64,000 nucleotides of DNA from Longimicrobiaceae bacterium (GTDB lineage: Bacteria > Gemmatimonadota > Gemmatimonadetes > Longimicrobiales > Longimicrobiaceae). Positions 1 through 8,283 of the stretch are shown in pieces. Under the pieces are notes generated by a model. That model did not search any database, had not been told where the DNA came from, and saw nothing but the letters and a program-made list of their open reading frames with translations. The translations under genes were made by a program, and so were the position numbers. The number at the start of each line of letters is the position of its first letter. Position 1 is the stretch's first letter. The DNA lies in assembly GCA_036375715.1 (NCBI GenBank), contig DASVBS010000025.1:1-64000 (forward strand), written 5' to 3'.

Positions 1-6
1 CGCTTC

Positions 7-1041
7 GTGAGCCGGGGCGGCAAGGGGTGGATCACGGTGGCGCTGGGGGCCTGGGTGCTGGTGGGGCTGCTGGGGGAGAGCGGCGGCTGGGTGGAGGTGG
101 TGCGCAGGGGCACCGAGCAGGTCGCGGTGCGAGAGGCGGTCGACACCGGGAGCGCCGAGACCTCCGGCAGGGGCGCGAACGCGAGCCCCGGGACTGCTGG
201 AAGCGCCCGGACCACCGGGACCCCGACCCTGTCCCCTACCGCAGTGGCCGGCACCGACACGGCCCCCTCCACTCCGCCCGCGCTCGCCGACACCCCTGAC
301 TCGGCCAGTACCTCCGATACGCGGAGCGAGCCGACCGAGGGCCCGCGTCCAGCCTCACCGGAGGATACCTCCCCCGGTACGGAGGACACGTCGGAGGCTG
401 AAGCTCAGGGGGAAGGCGACGCACCGGCGGCCGCCGGAGCCGCTTCGGACCGGCCCTCCGCCGGAGCCGTAGCCGATACGCCGGTGGCCACCCGGACGCC
501 GGCCGAGACGGCGGCGGCACCGCCCGAGCGCGGCGGGAATGCTCCATGGGCGTCGGTGACCCTCGACGACATCAGGCGCGACATCAACTTCGACGCCCTT
601 CCTCCCGACGGTGGCGTGGTCACACCCATCGCGGCCGAGGGGACCGAGCCGGATCGGTTCATCGCCGAGCAGCTCGATTGTCTGCAGCAATGGCTTCCCG
701 AGTGGGAGCCAGCCCAGGTGCGGGACCCGGTGCAACGCGCGAGGAACATCCTGGACGTCGCCGCGGCGGCCGACCTGTACCAGATGGAGGCGATCGAGAG
801 CCTGGTCCCGCACATCGTGTTCGATCAGCTCCGCGACGAATTTCCGGAGGATCAGCTCGTCAAGATCCTCTACTGGATCGCGATGCACCCGGACGAAGGG
901 GATCCCCCGGCGGTCGACAAGCTGAGTCTCGTTTGCCTCGACGCATACGGCACCGTCAACATGGACGAGTTCCGCCTGCGCACCGCCATCTACGCCGTGA
1001 AGCTGCTCGGCCGGCTCACCGGCTTCATCACCCCGCGCTGA
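7..1041 (+). CDS. Hypothetical single-pass membrane protein with Thr/Pro/Ala-rich linker
   Basis: I do not recognise this 344-residue protein. Residues 8-28 form one hydrophobic segment that could be an uncleaved signal anchor. Residues about 45-175 are low complexity, rich in Ala, Thr, Pro, Ser and Glu, and probably a disordered extracytoplasmic spacer. Residues 176-344 look globular and mostly helical, with a tract of acidic and hydrophobic residues (IRRDINFDALPPDGG near the start of the domain) and two cysteines. The GTG at position 7 is the first start in the window, but the frame stays open to the window edge, so the true start may lie further upstream. It converges with the DUF6807 gene. 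Confidence 0.6.
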   Translation: MSRGGKGWITVALGAWVLVGLLGESGGWVEVVRRGTEQVAVREAVDTGSAETSGRGANASPGTAGSARTTGTPTLSPTAVAGTDTAPSTPPALADTPDSASTSDTRSEPTEGPRPASPEDTSPGTEDTSEAEAQGEGDAPAAAGAASDRPSAGAVADTPVATRTPAETAAAPPERGGNAPWASVTLDDIRRDINFDALPPDGGVVTPIAAEGTEPDRFIAEQLDCLQQWLPEWEPAQVRDPVQRARNILDVAAAADLYQMEAIESLVPHIVFDQLRDEFPEDQLVKILYWIAMHPDEGDPPAVDKLSLVCLDAYGTVNMDEFRLRTAIYAVKLLGRLTGFITPR

Positions 1042-1058
1042 TCGGCGCTGAGCGCCGA
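1042..1058. terminator. Small hairpin between convergent genes
   Basis: An 8-nt inverted repeat TCGGCGCT/AGCGCCGA with one central base starts right after the TGA at 1039-1041. It sits in the 33-nt gap between two convergent genes. There is no T run, so a terminator role is only suggested by position. Confidence 0.3.
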
Positions 1059-1074
1059 AGCCGCTGACCGCAGG

Positions 1075-2028
1075 CTATTCGCTCCCGCCCGCGTAGTCGT
1101 TGTAGAGATCGGCGATGCGAGCCTCCTCGGTCGTCCCGCCGTGCACGATCACCCGGTAACGCAGACGCAGCGGCTCTCCCTCGGCGAAATCGAGATGGCC
1201 TTCCTCCATCCAGTTGAAGGGGGTCGGAGAAAAGAAGCCGTAATCGCGTGTGAACCACGGCGGCGGCGACCAGGGGTTCGCGGGGTGGTTGAAGATCGCC
1301 AATCCCTCAACGACCCCATTGCGCGACCCGTAATAGTCGGCCCACTCCGCCACCTGCCCGAAAGTCCCCTCCTCGCTTTTCGCTCCGCGCGAGTTCACCA
1401 GCGTCCCCCCGCTGTCCACCGACAGAGCGGGTACCATCCGGGCGGAGAAGAGCGAATGGTTCGTCTGCTCGATGCGAACGTCCATCAGGGGGACGAGGGT
1501 GATTTCGAAGTCGATGACGTTGACGTCCTCGCTGGGACTGGAGATCCGGATCGTGCGCTCGTCCCGGAAGGGCGACTCAGCACCCGGCCGGCTCCAGAGG
1601 TTGCTCTGGGTGATGACGACTTCTTCCCCCTCCGCCTCCACGATCCGGGTCTCCTGTGCGACGATCTGCCCGCGGCTCAGCGAGTCCTGCCAGTAGTTGC
1701 CCCCGTTGACGCGGTCGGATCCGAAGAAGAGCGAATGATGGTGCGGGTAAGGCTCGGAGGTCTCGGTGGTGACGCTCTGACCGCTGCGCGGCCCGACCAC
1801 CGGGTAGAAGTAAGGGTACTTCTGGTCCCGGGCATATCGGTACTCGGTGAGCAGCTCACCGTCGACCGTCACGCGGATGCGATCCTCGAGCTGCTCGGCG
1901 CGAAGCGTCCGGCCGCTGCCGGCAGCGGGCGCGCACGCCGGGAGCAGCAACAGGACCGCACCTGCAATTACTCCCTGACGGAAACGCACGCGGTTTGTCG
2001 GGGACAACTCTGGAGGCATGGTCGGCAT
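1075..2028 (-). CDS. DUF6807 (PmoA-like) family lipoprotein
   Basis: This 317-residue protein matches the DUF6807 family, often labelled methane oxygenase PmoA although no oxygenase activity is established. The family hallmark is the segment YPYFYPVVGPRSG followed by a PHHHSLFFG cluster of histidines, which could bind a metal or a sugar. Residues 13-31 are hydrophobic and end in LLPAC, so Cys32 is a plausible lipidation site. I chose the ATG at 2028 (an in-frame ATG at 2019 is equally possible) because the open frame further upstream is Arg-rich, not protein-like, and runs into the divergent glycosylase gene. Relatives of this family often sit near carbohydrate-catabolism genes, which fits the sugar-acid cluster several kilobases away, but the substrate is unknown. 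Confidence 0.8.
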   Translation of the reverse strand: MPTMPPELSPTNRVRFRQGVIAGAVLLLLPACAPAAGSGRTLRAEQLEDRIRVTVDGELLTEYRYARDQKYPYFYPVVGPRSGQSVTTETSEPYPHHHSLFFGSDRVNGGNYWQDSLSRGQIVAQETRIVEAEGEEVVITQSNLWSRPGAESPFRDERTIRISSPSEDVNVIDFEITLVPLMDVRIEQTNHSLFSARMVPALSVDSGGTLVNSRGAKSEEGTFGQVAEWADYYGSRNGVVEGLAIFNHPANPWSPPPWFTRDYGFFSPTPFNWMEEGHLDFAEGEPLRLRYRVIVHGGTTEEARIADLYNDYAGGSE

Positions 2029-2209
2029 CGATCTACACTCTCTGACAGGCGAGGGGTGGCGTGTACAGAGTATCCGGGTAGGTTCTGAAGATGCCCCGCC
2101 GGTAGGGAAGGGGCGACGGTCGGACATGGATTCGGTCCCGCACGGAACGGGGATTCTAGTCCCACACCCCACGATCCGACAACCGCGACGCCACGGCTCG
2201 CTCTGCCAG

Positions 2210-3094
2210 ATGCCTGAGTTCCCCGAGATCTCTCTGTACCTGCACGCTCTCGAGCCGCGGGTCGTGGGCGAGGTCCTGGAGCGCGTCCGCATTCGCTCGC
2301 CCTCCCTCCTGCGCACCTTCGACCCGCCGGTCTCGGCGTGCGAGGGGAAGCGCGTAATCGGGCTGCGGCGGATCGGCAAACGAATTGTCTTCGCGCTCGA
2401 GGACGACCTCTTCCTCGTCCTGCACCTGATGATCACGGGCCGCCTGCAGTGGAAGAGTGCCGGGTCGGCGATCCCGAAGAAGGTCGGTCATGCGGGGCTG
2501 GACTTCGGCTCGGGCACGCTGCTCATTACCGAGGCCTCCAGCCACAAGCGGGCCTCGCTGCACGTGCTCCGCGGAGAGGAGGCGCTGGCCGCGCTCGATC
2601 CCGGCGGAATCGATCCTCTCGCGGCCGATCGGGCGGAGTTCGACGCTGCGCTCGACCGGGAGAATCACACCCTCAAGCGGGCACTCACCGATCCGCATCT
2701 CTTCAGCGGCATCGGCAACGCGCACTCCGACGAGATCCTTCACCGCGCCCGCCTCTCTCCTTTTCAGCGAACGCGGGACCTCGACGAGGAGGAACGGCAA
2801 CGCCTCTACGAAGCCGTTCGGACCTCGCTGCGAGAGTGGGCGGATCGGCTGATCCGGGAAGCGGGTGACGAGTTCCCCACCCGGGTCACCGCTTTCCATC
2901 CCGCCATGGCGGTACACGGGCGCTTCCGGCAGCCGTGCCCGGTCTGCGGCACCCCCGTGCAGCGCGTGGTCTACGCAGACAGAGAGTTCAACTACTGTCC
3001 GGGTTGCCAGACTGGCGGCCGGCTCCTGCGCGACCGGGCGCTGTCGCGCCTCCTGGGCGAGGATTGGCCGAGCCGGGTGGAGGAGATCGAGTGA
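2210..3094 (+). CDS. Fpg/Nei-family DNA glycosylase
   Basis: A 294-residue base-excision repair enzyme of the formamidopyrimidine/endonuclease VIII family, acting on oxidised bases in DNA. The start at 2210 places the catalytic N-terminus as M-P-E-F-P-E; after methionine removal Pro1 would be the Schiff-base nucleophile and Glu2 the partner. A GKR motif near residue 54 supplies the conserved lysine. The helix-two-turn-helix region reads GIGNAHSDEILHRARL, and the C-terminus has a four-cysteine zinc finger (CPVC...CPGC). Two things differ from textbook Fpg: Phe replaces Leu in the MPELPE start, and the usual DPRRFG loop is replaced by a TEASSHKRASL-like segment, so lesion preference may differ. 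Transcribed convergently with the NIPSNAP gene. Confidence 0.9.
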   Translation: MPEFPEISLYLHALEPRVVGEVLERVRIRSPSLLRTFDPPVSACEGKRVIGLRRIGKRIVFALEDDLFLVLHLMITGRLQWKSAGSAIPKKVGHAGLDFGSGTLLITEASSHKRASLHVLRGEEALAALDPGGIDPLAADRAEFDAALDRENHTLKRALTDPHLFSGIGNAHSDEILHRARLSPFQRTRDLDEEERQRLYEAVRTSLREWADRLIREAGDEFPTRVTAFHPAMAVHGRFRQPCPVCGTPVQRVVYADREFNYCPGCQTGGRLLRDRALSRLLGEDWPSRVEEIE

Positions 3095-3101
3095 AACGGG
3101 C

Positions 3102-3134
3102 GCGGGCGCGACCATTCCATGCGCCAGCGCCCGC
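3102..3134. terminator. GC-rich hairpin between convergent genes
   Basis: GCGGGCGC (3102-3109) pairs perfectly with GCGCCCGC (3127-3134) across a 17-nt loop. It fills the gap between the glycosylase and NIPSNAP stops. No T run follows on either strand, so factor-independent termination is uncertain. Confidence 0.35.
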
Positions 3135-3142
3135 CGCGAGCT

Positions 3143-3934
3143 CTAGATCTGCGAGTACTGAGTGGGCCGCAGGATCTCGTCCGTGATGTTGGAGACGGTG
3201 TCGGCGAAGTAGCTATCGCCAGAGAGCCGACGCCACTCCGGATCGTTCTGGAAGGTGGACCAGGCGGCGTCACGCGCGGCCATGTCCGGGAAGGTGAGCA
3301 TGTAGGTCAGGTTCGGCATCCTGGGGCCGATGACGGTCTCTCCGAAGAAGACCGGTGTCAGACCGGTTCGTCGGAAGATCTTGATCTCTCCTCCGCGCTC
3401 GTTGAACATCTCGATCTTCCGTAGCGCCGCGGCGTCGTTATGGCTCTCGTATCGGCGCAGCTCGAAGATCCGCGGTGATCGCTCGGCCGCGGTGGCGGGC
3501 GCCTCGAGCCGGGGCATGTCCGCGAAGGCTCGCAGAAGGGAGCTTTCAACGCGAACGAAGGCGGGGTCCCCGAGCGGTGCATCCAGCACCTCCGCTCCGG
3601 CCTGGCGGTATTCGCTATCCGCCATGAGCCGCTCGCGCAGGGTCACCACCGACTCGAGCGTCGGGTGGACGAGCAGGAGGATGATCGTCGGACGGTTCTC
3701 ACCGTACGTGACCGTGAACGCCCCGACCGGCCCGACCCCCGCCCGGTTCATGGCGGGAATGGCCACCTCGCCCAGAAATCTTCCCATCGCCCGTTGCTTG
3801 GGCCCGGGAATCGCCTGGTAGCGGCGGATTTCGAAGTACTGGCGCTCGTCCTGTCGGGCTGCAGCGGCGGAGATCCCGCCGAAGGGCGCCAGACCGGCCA
3901 CGGCGGAGGCGCTGAGGAAGTCGCGTCGATTCAT
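3143..3934 (-). CDS. Tat-exported NIPSNAP-family protein
   Basis: A 263-residue protein whose N-terminus MNRRDFLSASAVAGLAPFGG is a twin-arginine signal peptide, so it should be exported folded. The mature part contains two copies of the NIPSNAP ferredoxin-like alpha/beta-barrel module: the first begins at QYFEIRRYQ near residue 32 and the second at IFELRRYES near residue 152. NIPSNAP proteins are stress-responsive dimeric barrel proteins with no settled enzymatic role; the doubled architecture is usual in bacterial members. The ATG at 3934 was chosen because the Tat motif starts there; the upstream open frame is Arg/Ser-rich and non-coding in character. Confidence 0.9.
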   Translation of the reverse strand: MNRRDFLSASAVAGLAPFGGISAAAARQDERQYFEIRRYQAIPGPKQRAMGRFLGEVAIPAMNRAGVGPVGAFTVTYGENRPTIILLLVHPTLESVVTLRERLMADSEYRQAGAEVLDAPLGDPAFVRVESSLLRAFADMPRLEAPATAAERSPRIFELRRYESHNDAAALRKIEMFNERGGEIKIFRRTGLTPVFFGETVIGPRMPNLTYMLTFPDMAARDAAWSTFQNDPEWRRLSGDSYFADTVSNITDEILRPTQYSQI

Positions 3935-4255
3935 CCTGAGCTCGGCTTCGTTCGAGAGAAAGGGCAGGAAGCGATGATCCGCCGAAGACCGGCGCGGGCG
4001 CGCACAGGATAACACGCTGGCGGTGGACACGCCACTGGAGTCCACGGGACTTCCGCGGGCCGAGCTGACCTCAGCCGTCGACCAGGCATCCGCCGCAAGG
4101 AGATCCTGTTGAGCGCTGGGTCCACGTCCGGGCCGCGCGCAGACTCGCAAGTGCATCCTGCCCGGCATCGCTCGATCATGGGCTGTCGCCCGTTCGGCCG
4201 CGGGCCTATCATGGAAGCTCCGCCCGCAAGGTCCGAAAAGTTCGTCCTGTTGCCC

Positions 4256-6931
4256 ATGCTTCTCCGCCTACTTCGCTTACCGCTGCCGGCGGCGGCGATT
4301 CTGGTCTTGCTCGCCGCTCCGCTGTCCGGGCAGAGTGACCGCTCGATCCCCATTCCTGCCCTTCCCGACTCCACCCGTTCGCGGATCCTCGGGGAAATCA
4401 CGCCGCCGGCCGGCTTCGAGCTGACCATCTTCGCTGCACCGCCTCACCTCACCTACCCGACCTGTCTCTACCCGGCTGACGGAGGCGTCGTCTACGTCTG
4501 CACCGACCCCAACCTGCTCTTCGGGCGCGAGCGTTATCTGGGACGCGTGTTACGGTTCGTGGACGCGGACGGCGACGGCATTGCCGAGCGCTACACCGTC
4601 TTCGCGGACAGCCTCGACAGCGTGCGCGGGATCACCGTGGTGGGCGACGAGGTCTTCCTGATGCACGCCCCGGTGCTCGCCGCCTACCGGGACAGCGATG
4701 GCGACGGTGTCGCCGACTCCCGCCGGGTGGTGGTCGAGGGGCTGGGCTTCGGGCTCGATGACCGGAACGGCGACCACACCGCGAACTCGTTGCGGCTGGG
4801 CCTGGACGGCGCCATCTACGTGGCGGTGGGCGACTACGGATTCCTGCGCGCGACGGGCACCGATGGCAGGCAGATCTACCTTCACCGCGGCGGGGTCATT
4901 CGCGTCCGCCCGGACGGGACGGAGCTCGAGATCGTCGCCCGCGGGACCCGCAACATCTTCGATCTAGCGCTGGATTCCCACCTGCGGATCTTCACCCGCG
5001 ACAACAACAACAACGGGCAGGGCTGGAATTCGGTCTTCCACTACCTGCCGGTGGGTGCCGACGCGGGCTATCCCTCTCTCTTCCGCAACTTTCGGGAGGA
5101 GATCCACCCGGTGCTGGCCGACTACGGCGCCGGGGCGGCCACGACCACGCTCTGGCTGGACGAGCCGTCGTATCCCGCACCACTGTCGCGAGGGCTCCTG
5201 TCCGCCGACTGGGCCCTCAACCGGATCTTCCACCACCAGGTGACTCCGGTGGGTGGGACGTTCCGGATCACCCAGGAGGAGGTGATGACCGTTCCGCGGC
5301 CGGTGGACGCGGAGGTGGGGCCGAACGGCTTCCTGTATGTCGCCAGCCTCTCAGGAGGATCCTACGACTATGCCGGCGAGCACGTGGGGTACGTAGTGCG
5401 GCTGCGTCCTTTGAGCACGCCCGCGCCACACCCTTCGCTGGACGATGCGGACGAGGCCACCCTGGTGAACGCCTTGCTGGCTCCCTCCCAATCCCGGCGG
5501 CTGCAAGCCCAGCGAGCGATCCTCGACCGCGGCGCGACCGCGGGATTGCGGCGGCGCCTGGAAGCGGCGGTCTCCGAACGCGATGCGCCGGTTGCGGGCC
5601 GCATCGCGGCGCTCTTCACGCTGAAGCAACTGACAGGACCCGCGTCGCATGCGACCCTGCTGCGCGCGGCCGAAGATCCTGCGTTGCGGGAGGCAGCCCT
5701 GCGTGCGCTGGTGGACCGACAGAGTGAGCTCGGGGGCGTGCCCCCATCGCTCTATCTCGAGGCGTTGAGTGATTCCTCTGCGGCCGTTCGCCTCCAGGCG
5801 ATCCGCGGCCTCTCCCGCCTGGTGCCACCCGAGGCCGCGGGCGCGCTGATGCGCGCGGCCGTCGACCCTGACCCGACCGTCGCGCACGTCGCCCGCAACG
5901 AGCTCGCGGCGCTGGGTCCCGCTGCCGTCCCTGCGGCGCTCAACGCTCTCGATAGCGGAGATCCCTCGGCGCGATCGGCAGCGCTGCAGGTGCTCTCGCG
6001 GCTGCATGCGCCTTCAGTCGTAACCGAGCTCGCCCGGCGGTGCGATGGGGTGGATGCAGAGGCCCGAGTCGAGATCCTCGGCGGTCTCGCGCGGCTCTAT
6101 CATCGCGAGGGATTCTGGGACGGAGCGTGGTGGGGAAATCAGCCGAGCACGGAAGGGCCCTACTTCGCACCCGTGGAGTGGTCGGAGAGCCCGCGCATCC
6201 GGACGCGCTTGTTGGAGGGGATCCTGGAGGCGGAGGAGGAAGTCCGCACCTCTCTGCTCGAGCGCTTTGAGCGCGAAGGCGTACTCCCGAGGGAATCCTC
6301 GACTTTGCTCCAGGTCGCCGCACAGGCGAATCGCAAGCAGTACGCCGAGCTGGCGGAGCTCCTCCTGGGCGGCCGGGAGTTGGCTCCCGTGGCGCTGAAG
6401 CGGCTGGCTCAGCTCAGCTCCGCGCAGCCGGCCCTGCGCGAGGCGGCTGTGCGCGTCGTTACCGCCCTCCCCTCGCCACCCTTGGAGGCGGCCCCGCTCC
6501 TGGCCGAGGCCGCCGCCGCTAACTCGCTACCGGCTGCACTACGCGCCCGTGCGCTCACGGCCGTCACCCGTACCACACCGGCGGATCACGACCGCGTAAC
6601 CGTCGCCTTCGCCGCAGTAATACCCTCCCTCCCCGATCACCCCGAGCTGCTCCAGGCCTGGCGGCGCTACGTGGGCGATCGTCAGCGGGCCGAAGAGCTC
6701 GATCATTTCCTCGCTCTCGCTGCCGGCGGGGATGAGAACATCCGCACGCTCGGTTTTGCGGTGCTCGTGCAGGTAGCCGCCCTTCCCCGAGTCGATGAGA
6801 GGATCAGAGACCGCGCCCGGGACGCTATCGCGGCAGGGTGGAAGGATGCCGAGGCCGCCGCCGCGCTGCAGCGGGCCATCCGGCTCATGGAGGCAGAGGA
6901 TCGCTACCCGGAGCAGCTCGGAGGAGGTTGA
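4256..6931 (+). CDS. Exported quinoprotein-like beta-propeller with C-terminal HEAT repeats
   Basis: An 891-residue exported protein. Residues 1-28 (LLRLLRLPLPAAAILVLLAA) are a signal peptide. Residues about 40-400 resemble the soluble glucose/sorbosone dehydrogenase-like propeller seen in membrane-bound dehydrogenase-domain proteins of Planctomycetes and Verrucomicrobia. Two DxDGDG calcium-loop motifs lie near residues 103 and 145, and an Asn-rich DNNNNGQGWN loop near 249. Residues about 420-880 are a long array of HEAT-like helical repeats. Many relatives carry a C-terminal CxxCH cytochrome c domain; none is present here, so electrons would need another acceptor. The start could also be the ATG at 4211, which adds 15 residues before the hydrophobic core. 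The substrate cannot be read from the sequence. Confidence 0.8.
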   Translation: MLLRLLRLPLPAAAILVLLAAPLSGQSDRSIPIPALPDSTRSRILGEITPPAGFELTIFAAPPHLTYPTCLYPADGGVVYVCTDPNLLFGRERYLGRVLRFVDADGDGIAERYTVFADSLDSVRGITVVGDEVFLMHAPVLAAYRDSDGDGVADSRRVVVEGLGFGLDDRNGDHTANSLRLGLDGAIYVAVGDYGFLRATGTDGRQIYLHRGGVIRVRPDGTELEIVARGTRNIFDLALDSHLRIFTRDNNNNGQGWNSVFHYLPVGADAGYPSLFRNFREEIHPVLADYGAGAATTTLWLDEPSYPAPLSRGLLSADWALNRIFHHQVTPVGGTFRITQEEVMTVPRPVDAEVGPNGFLYVASLSGGSYDYAGEHVGYVVRLRPLSTPAPHPSLDDADEATLVNALLAPSQSRRLQAQRAILDRGATAGLRRRLEAAVSERDAPVAGRIAALFTLKQLTGPASHATLLRAAEDPALREAALRALVDRQSELGGVPPSLYLEALSDSSAAVRLQAIRGLSRLVPPEAAGALMRAAVDPDPTVAHVARNELAALGPAAVPAALNALDSGDPSARSAALQVLSRLHAPSVVTELARRCDGVDAEARVEILGGLARLYHREGFWDGAWWGNQPSTEGPYFAPVEWSESPRIRTRLLEGILEAEEEVRTSLLERFEREGVLPRESSTLLQVAAQANRKQYAELAELLLGGRELAPVALKRLAQLSSAQPALREAAVRVVTALPSPPLEAAPLLAEAAAANSLPAALRARALTAVTRTTPADHDRVTVAFAAVIPSLPDHPELLQAWRRYVGDRQRAEELDHFLALAAGGDENIRTLGFAVLVQVAALPRVDERIRDRARDAIAAGWKDAEAAAALQRAIRLMEAEDRYPEQLGGG

Positions 6932-6974
6932 CGGCGAGGCAAAGCCAATCCCGGGCGCCCTACTCTGTTCCCCC

Positions 6975-7742
6975 TTACCCTACCGGCACAGCCTCCGGGT
7001 CCCAGCGGTTGATCACCTCGCGAACCCCCTCGAGGTGCGCCTGCATGCGGCTAACCGCGAGCTCCTCGTCCCGATGCTCCAGCGCGTCGAGGATCCCGAG
7101 GTGCTCCTCGTAGTCGCTCTGCGGTGAGCCGTAGATGTTCAGGATCGAGCGCTGTTCCCGCTGGAAGTGCTGGCGCAGCACGTACAGCAGCTGCGCGAGC
7201 ACGATGTTCCCGGAGGCTCGGGCGATCTCCTGGTGGAACGCCATGTTGGTGGCGCTCAGAGCTCTCGGGTCGCCAAAGCTGTCGGCCGCCTTCGCGAGCA
7301 GCGAGCGCATTCTGGCGAGGTGCGCCTCGGTGGCAGATGTTGCGGCACACCTTGCCGCCTGTACCTCGATCGGGAGGCGGGCCTCGATGAGGTCGAGCAG
7401 GAGCTTCTTCTGCAACGGCCCCCCGTACGCCCTGCTCGCCAGCAGCAGGGCATCCTCGGCGCGCCTCACGTACACGCCGGAGCCGTGGCGGATCTCCACC
7501 AGACCCATCGCTTCCAGCTTCTTCAGCGCCTCGCGGAGGGTGGGATGACCCACTCCAAAATGGCGGGCCATCGCCATGATGGCGGGAAGGCGATCGCCCT
7601 CCCGGTACTCTCCCCTCAGGATGGACCTGCGGATCCGCTGCGCCAGCTCATCCGGGAGCGACTGCCGCGGAGCGCTGGCGGAAGTCCATCGCCCGCTTCG
7701 CCCCGTCGCTCGCGTTGCTGCCGCCCTCCGCGAACGGCTCAC
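6975..7742 (-). CDS. GntR/FadR-subfamily transcriptional regulator
   Basis: A 255-residue regulator with an N-terminal winged helix (about residues 28-92, including GDRLPAIMAMARHFGV and HPTLREALKKLEAMGLVEIRHGSGVYV) and a C-terminal all-helical FCD ligand-binding domain (about 105-235). The FCD domain has the Asp/His pattern that usually holds a metal and a carboxylate ligand (FHQEIARASGN, DYEEHLGILDAL). Such regulators commonly sense sugar acids or other carboxylates. It is the last gene of the seven-gene cluster that includes alpha-glucuronidase and glucarate dehydratase, starting with GTG inside the cupin stop (GTGA overlap), so it is probably the local autoregulated repressor responding to an uronate or aldarate. 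Confidence 0.92.
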   Translation of the reverse strand: MSRSRRAAATRATGRSGRWTSASAPRQSLPDELAQRIRRSILRGEYREGDRLPAIMAMARHFGVGHPTLREALKKLEAMGLVEIRHGSGVYVRRAEDALLLASRAYGGPLQKKLLLDLIEARLPIEVQAARCAATSATEAHLARMRSLLAKAADSFGDPRALSATNMAFHQEIARASGNIVLAQLLYVLRQHFQREQRSILNIYGSPQSDYEEHLGILDALEHRDEELAVSRMQAHLEGVREVINRWDPEAVPVG

Positions 7743-8251
7743 TGGCGTCTCGGTCGCCCCCAGTTCACGGCGTTTTCGGGATAATCCGGCTCACCGTTCA
7801 TTCCCGGAGAGGTCCACATCATCTCCAGGAAGGTGACCGGCTCGGTCCCGCCGTTCTTGATTGCATGCCATTGGTTCGGCGCCAGGAAGAGAGCGGCGCC
7901 CGCCTCCAGGCGCTCGGTGGCGGGATCGTCCTCCTTCAGCTGCACCTCCAGCACACCCTTCTCCACCACCAGCAGCATCTCGACCGGCTGGGAATGCGGC
8001 CGTGCGGGATACGGATTCAGCCCGGGCTCCATCGTCACCCGCCGGAGGCCCAGACTGAGCAGAGTGGAGGTCGGCGCCTGGAAGTAGACCTGCATGCTCC
8101 CTTCCTGGCTATCGATCGTGCGCAGATCCGCCGCGCGCACGATGCGGGTCCCCATCAGCTCGGGCTTCCAGTAGGCGGGCAGTTCGGATGCGGCCAGGAC
8201 CCCACCCACACCGAGTGCCAGGAAAATCGCGATACGGTTCCGTCGCTTCAT
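7739..8251 (-). CDS. Exported cupin-domain protein
   Basis: A 170-residue protein with an N-terminal signal anchor (MKRRNRIAIFLALGVGGVLAA) followed by a single cupin barrel. The metal-site region reads HSQPVEMLLVVEKG with one His and one Glu kept but the usual second His replaced by Gln, and the second motif is NQWHAIKNGG with its His. That pattern is closer to a sugar-binding or degenerate dioxygenase cupin than to a classic three-His enzyme. I chose ATG 8251, which opens the signal sequence and has a GAGAAA box upstream; a GTG at 8287 that overlaps the previous stop (GTGA) is an alternative adding 12 residues. Its stop overlaps the regulator start, so the two are translationally coupled. 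Confidence 0.85.
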   Translation of the reverse strand: MKRRNRIAIFLALGVGGVLAASELPAYWKPELMGTRIVRAADLRTIDSQEGSMQVYFQAPTSTLLSLGLRRVTMEPGLNPYPARPHSQPVEMLLVVEKGVLEVQLKEDDPATERLEAGAALFLAPNQWHAIKNGGTEPVTFLEMMWTSPGMNGEPDYPENAVNWGRPRRQ

Positions 8252-8283
8252 GATCGTTTCTCGACTCATCGGGTGAGTTCGGG

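Noticed and set aside
2029-2436. Upstream extension of the DUF6807 gene
   Set aside because: The extra 136 residues are Arg-rich, contain no family similarity and overlap the glycosylase coding region.
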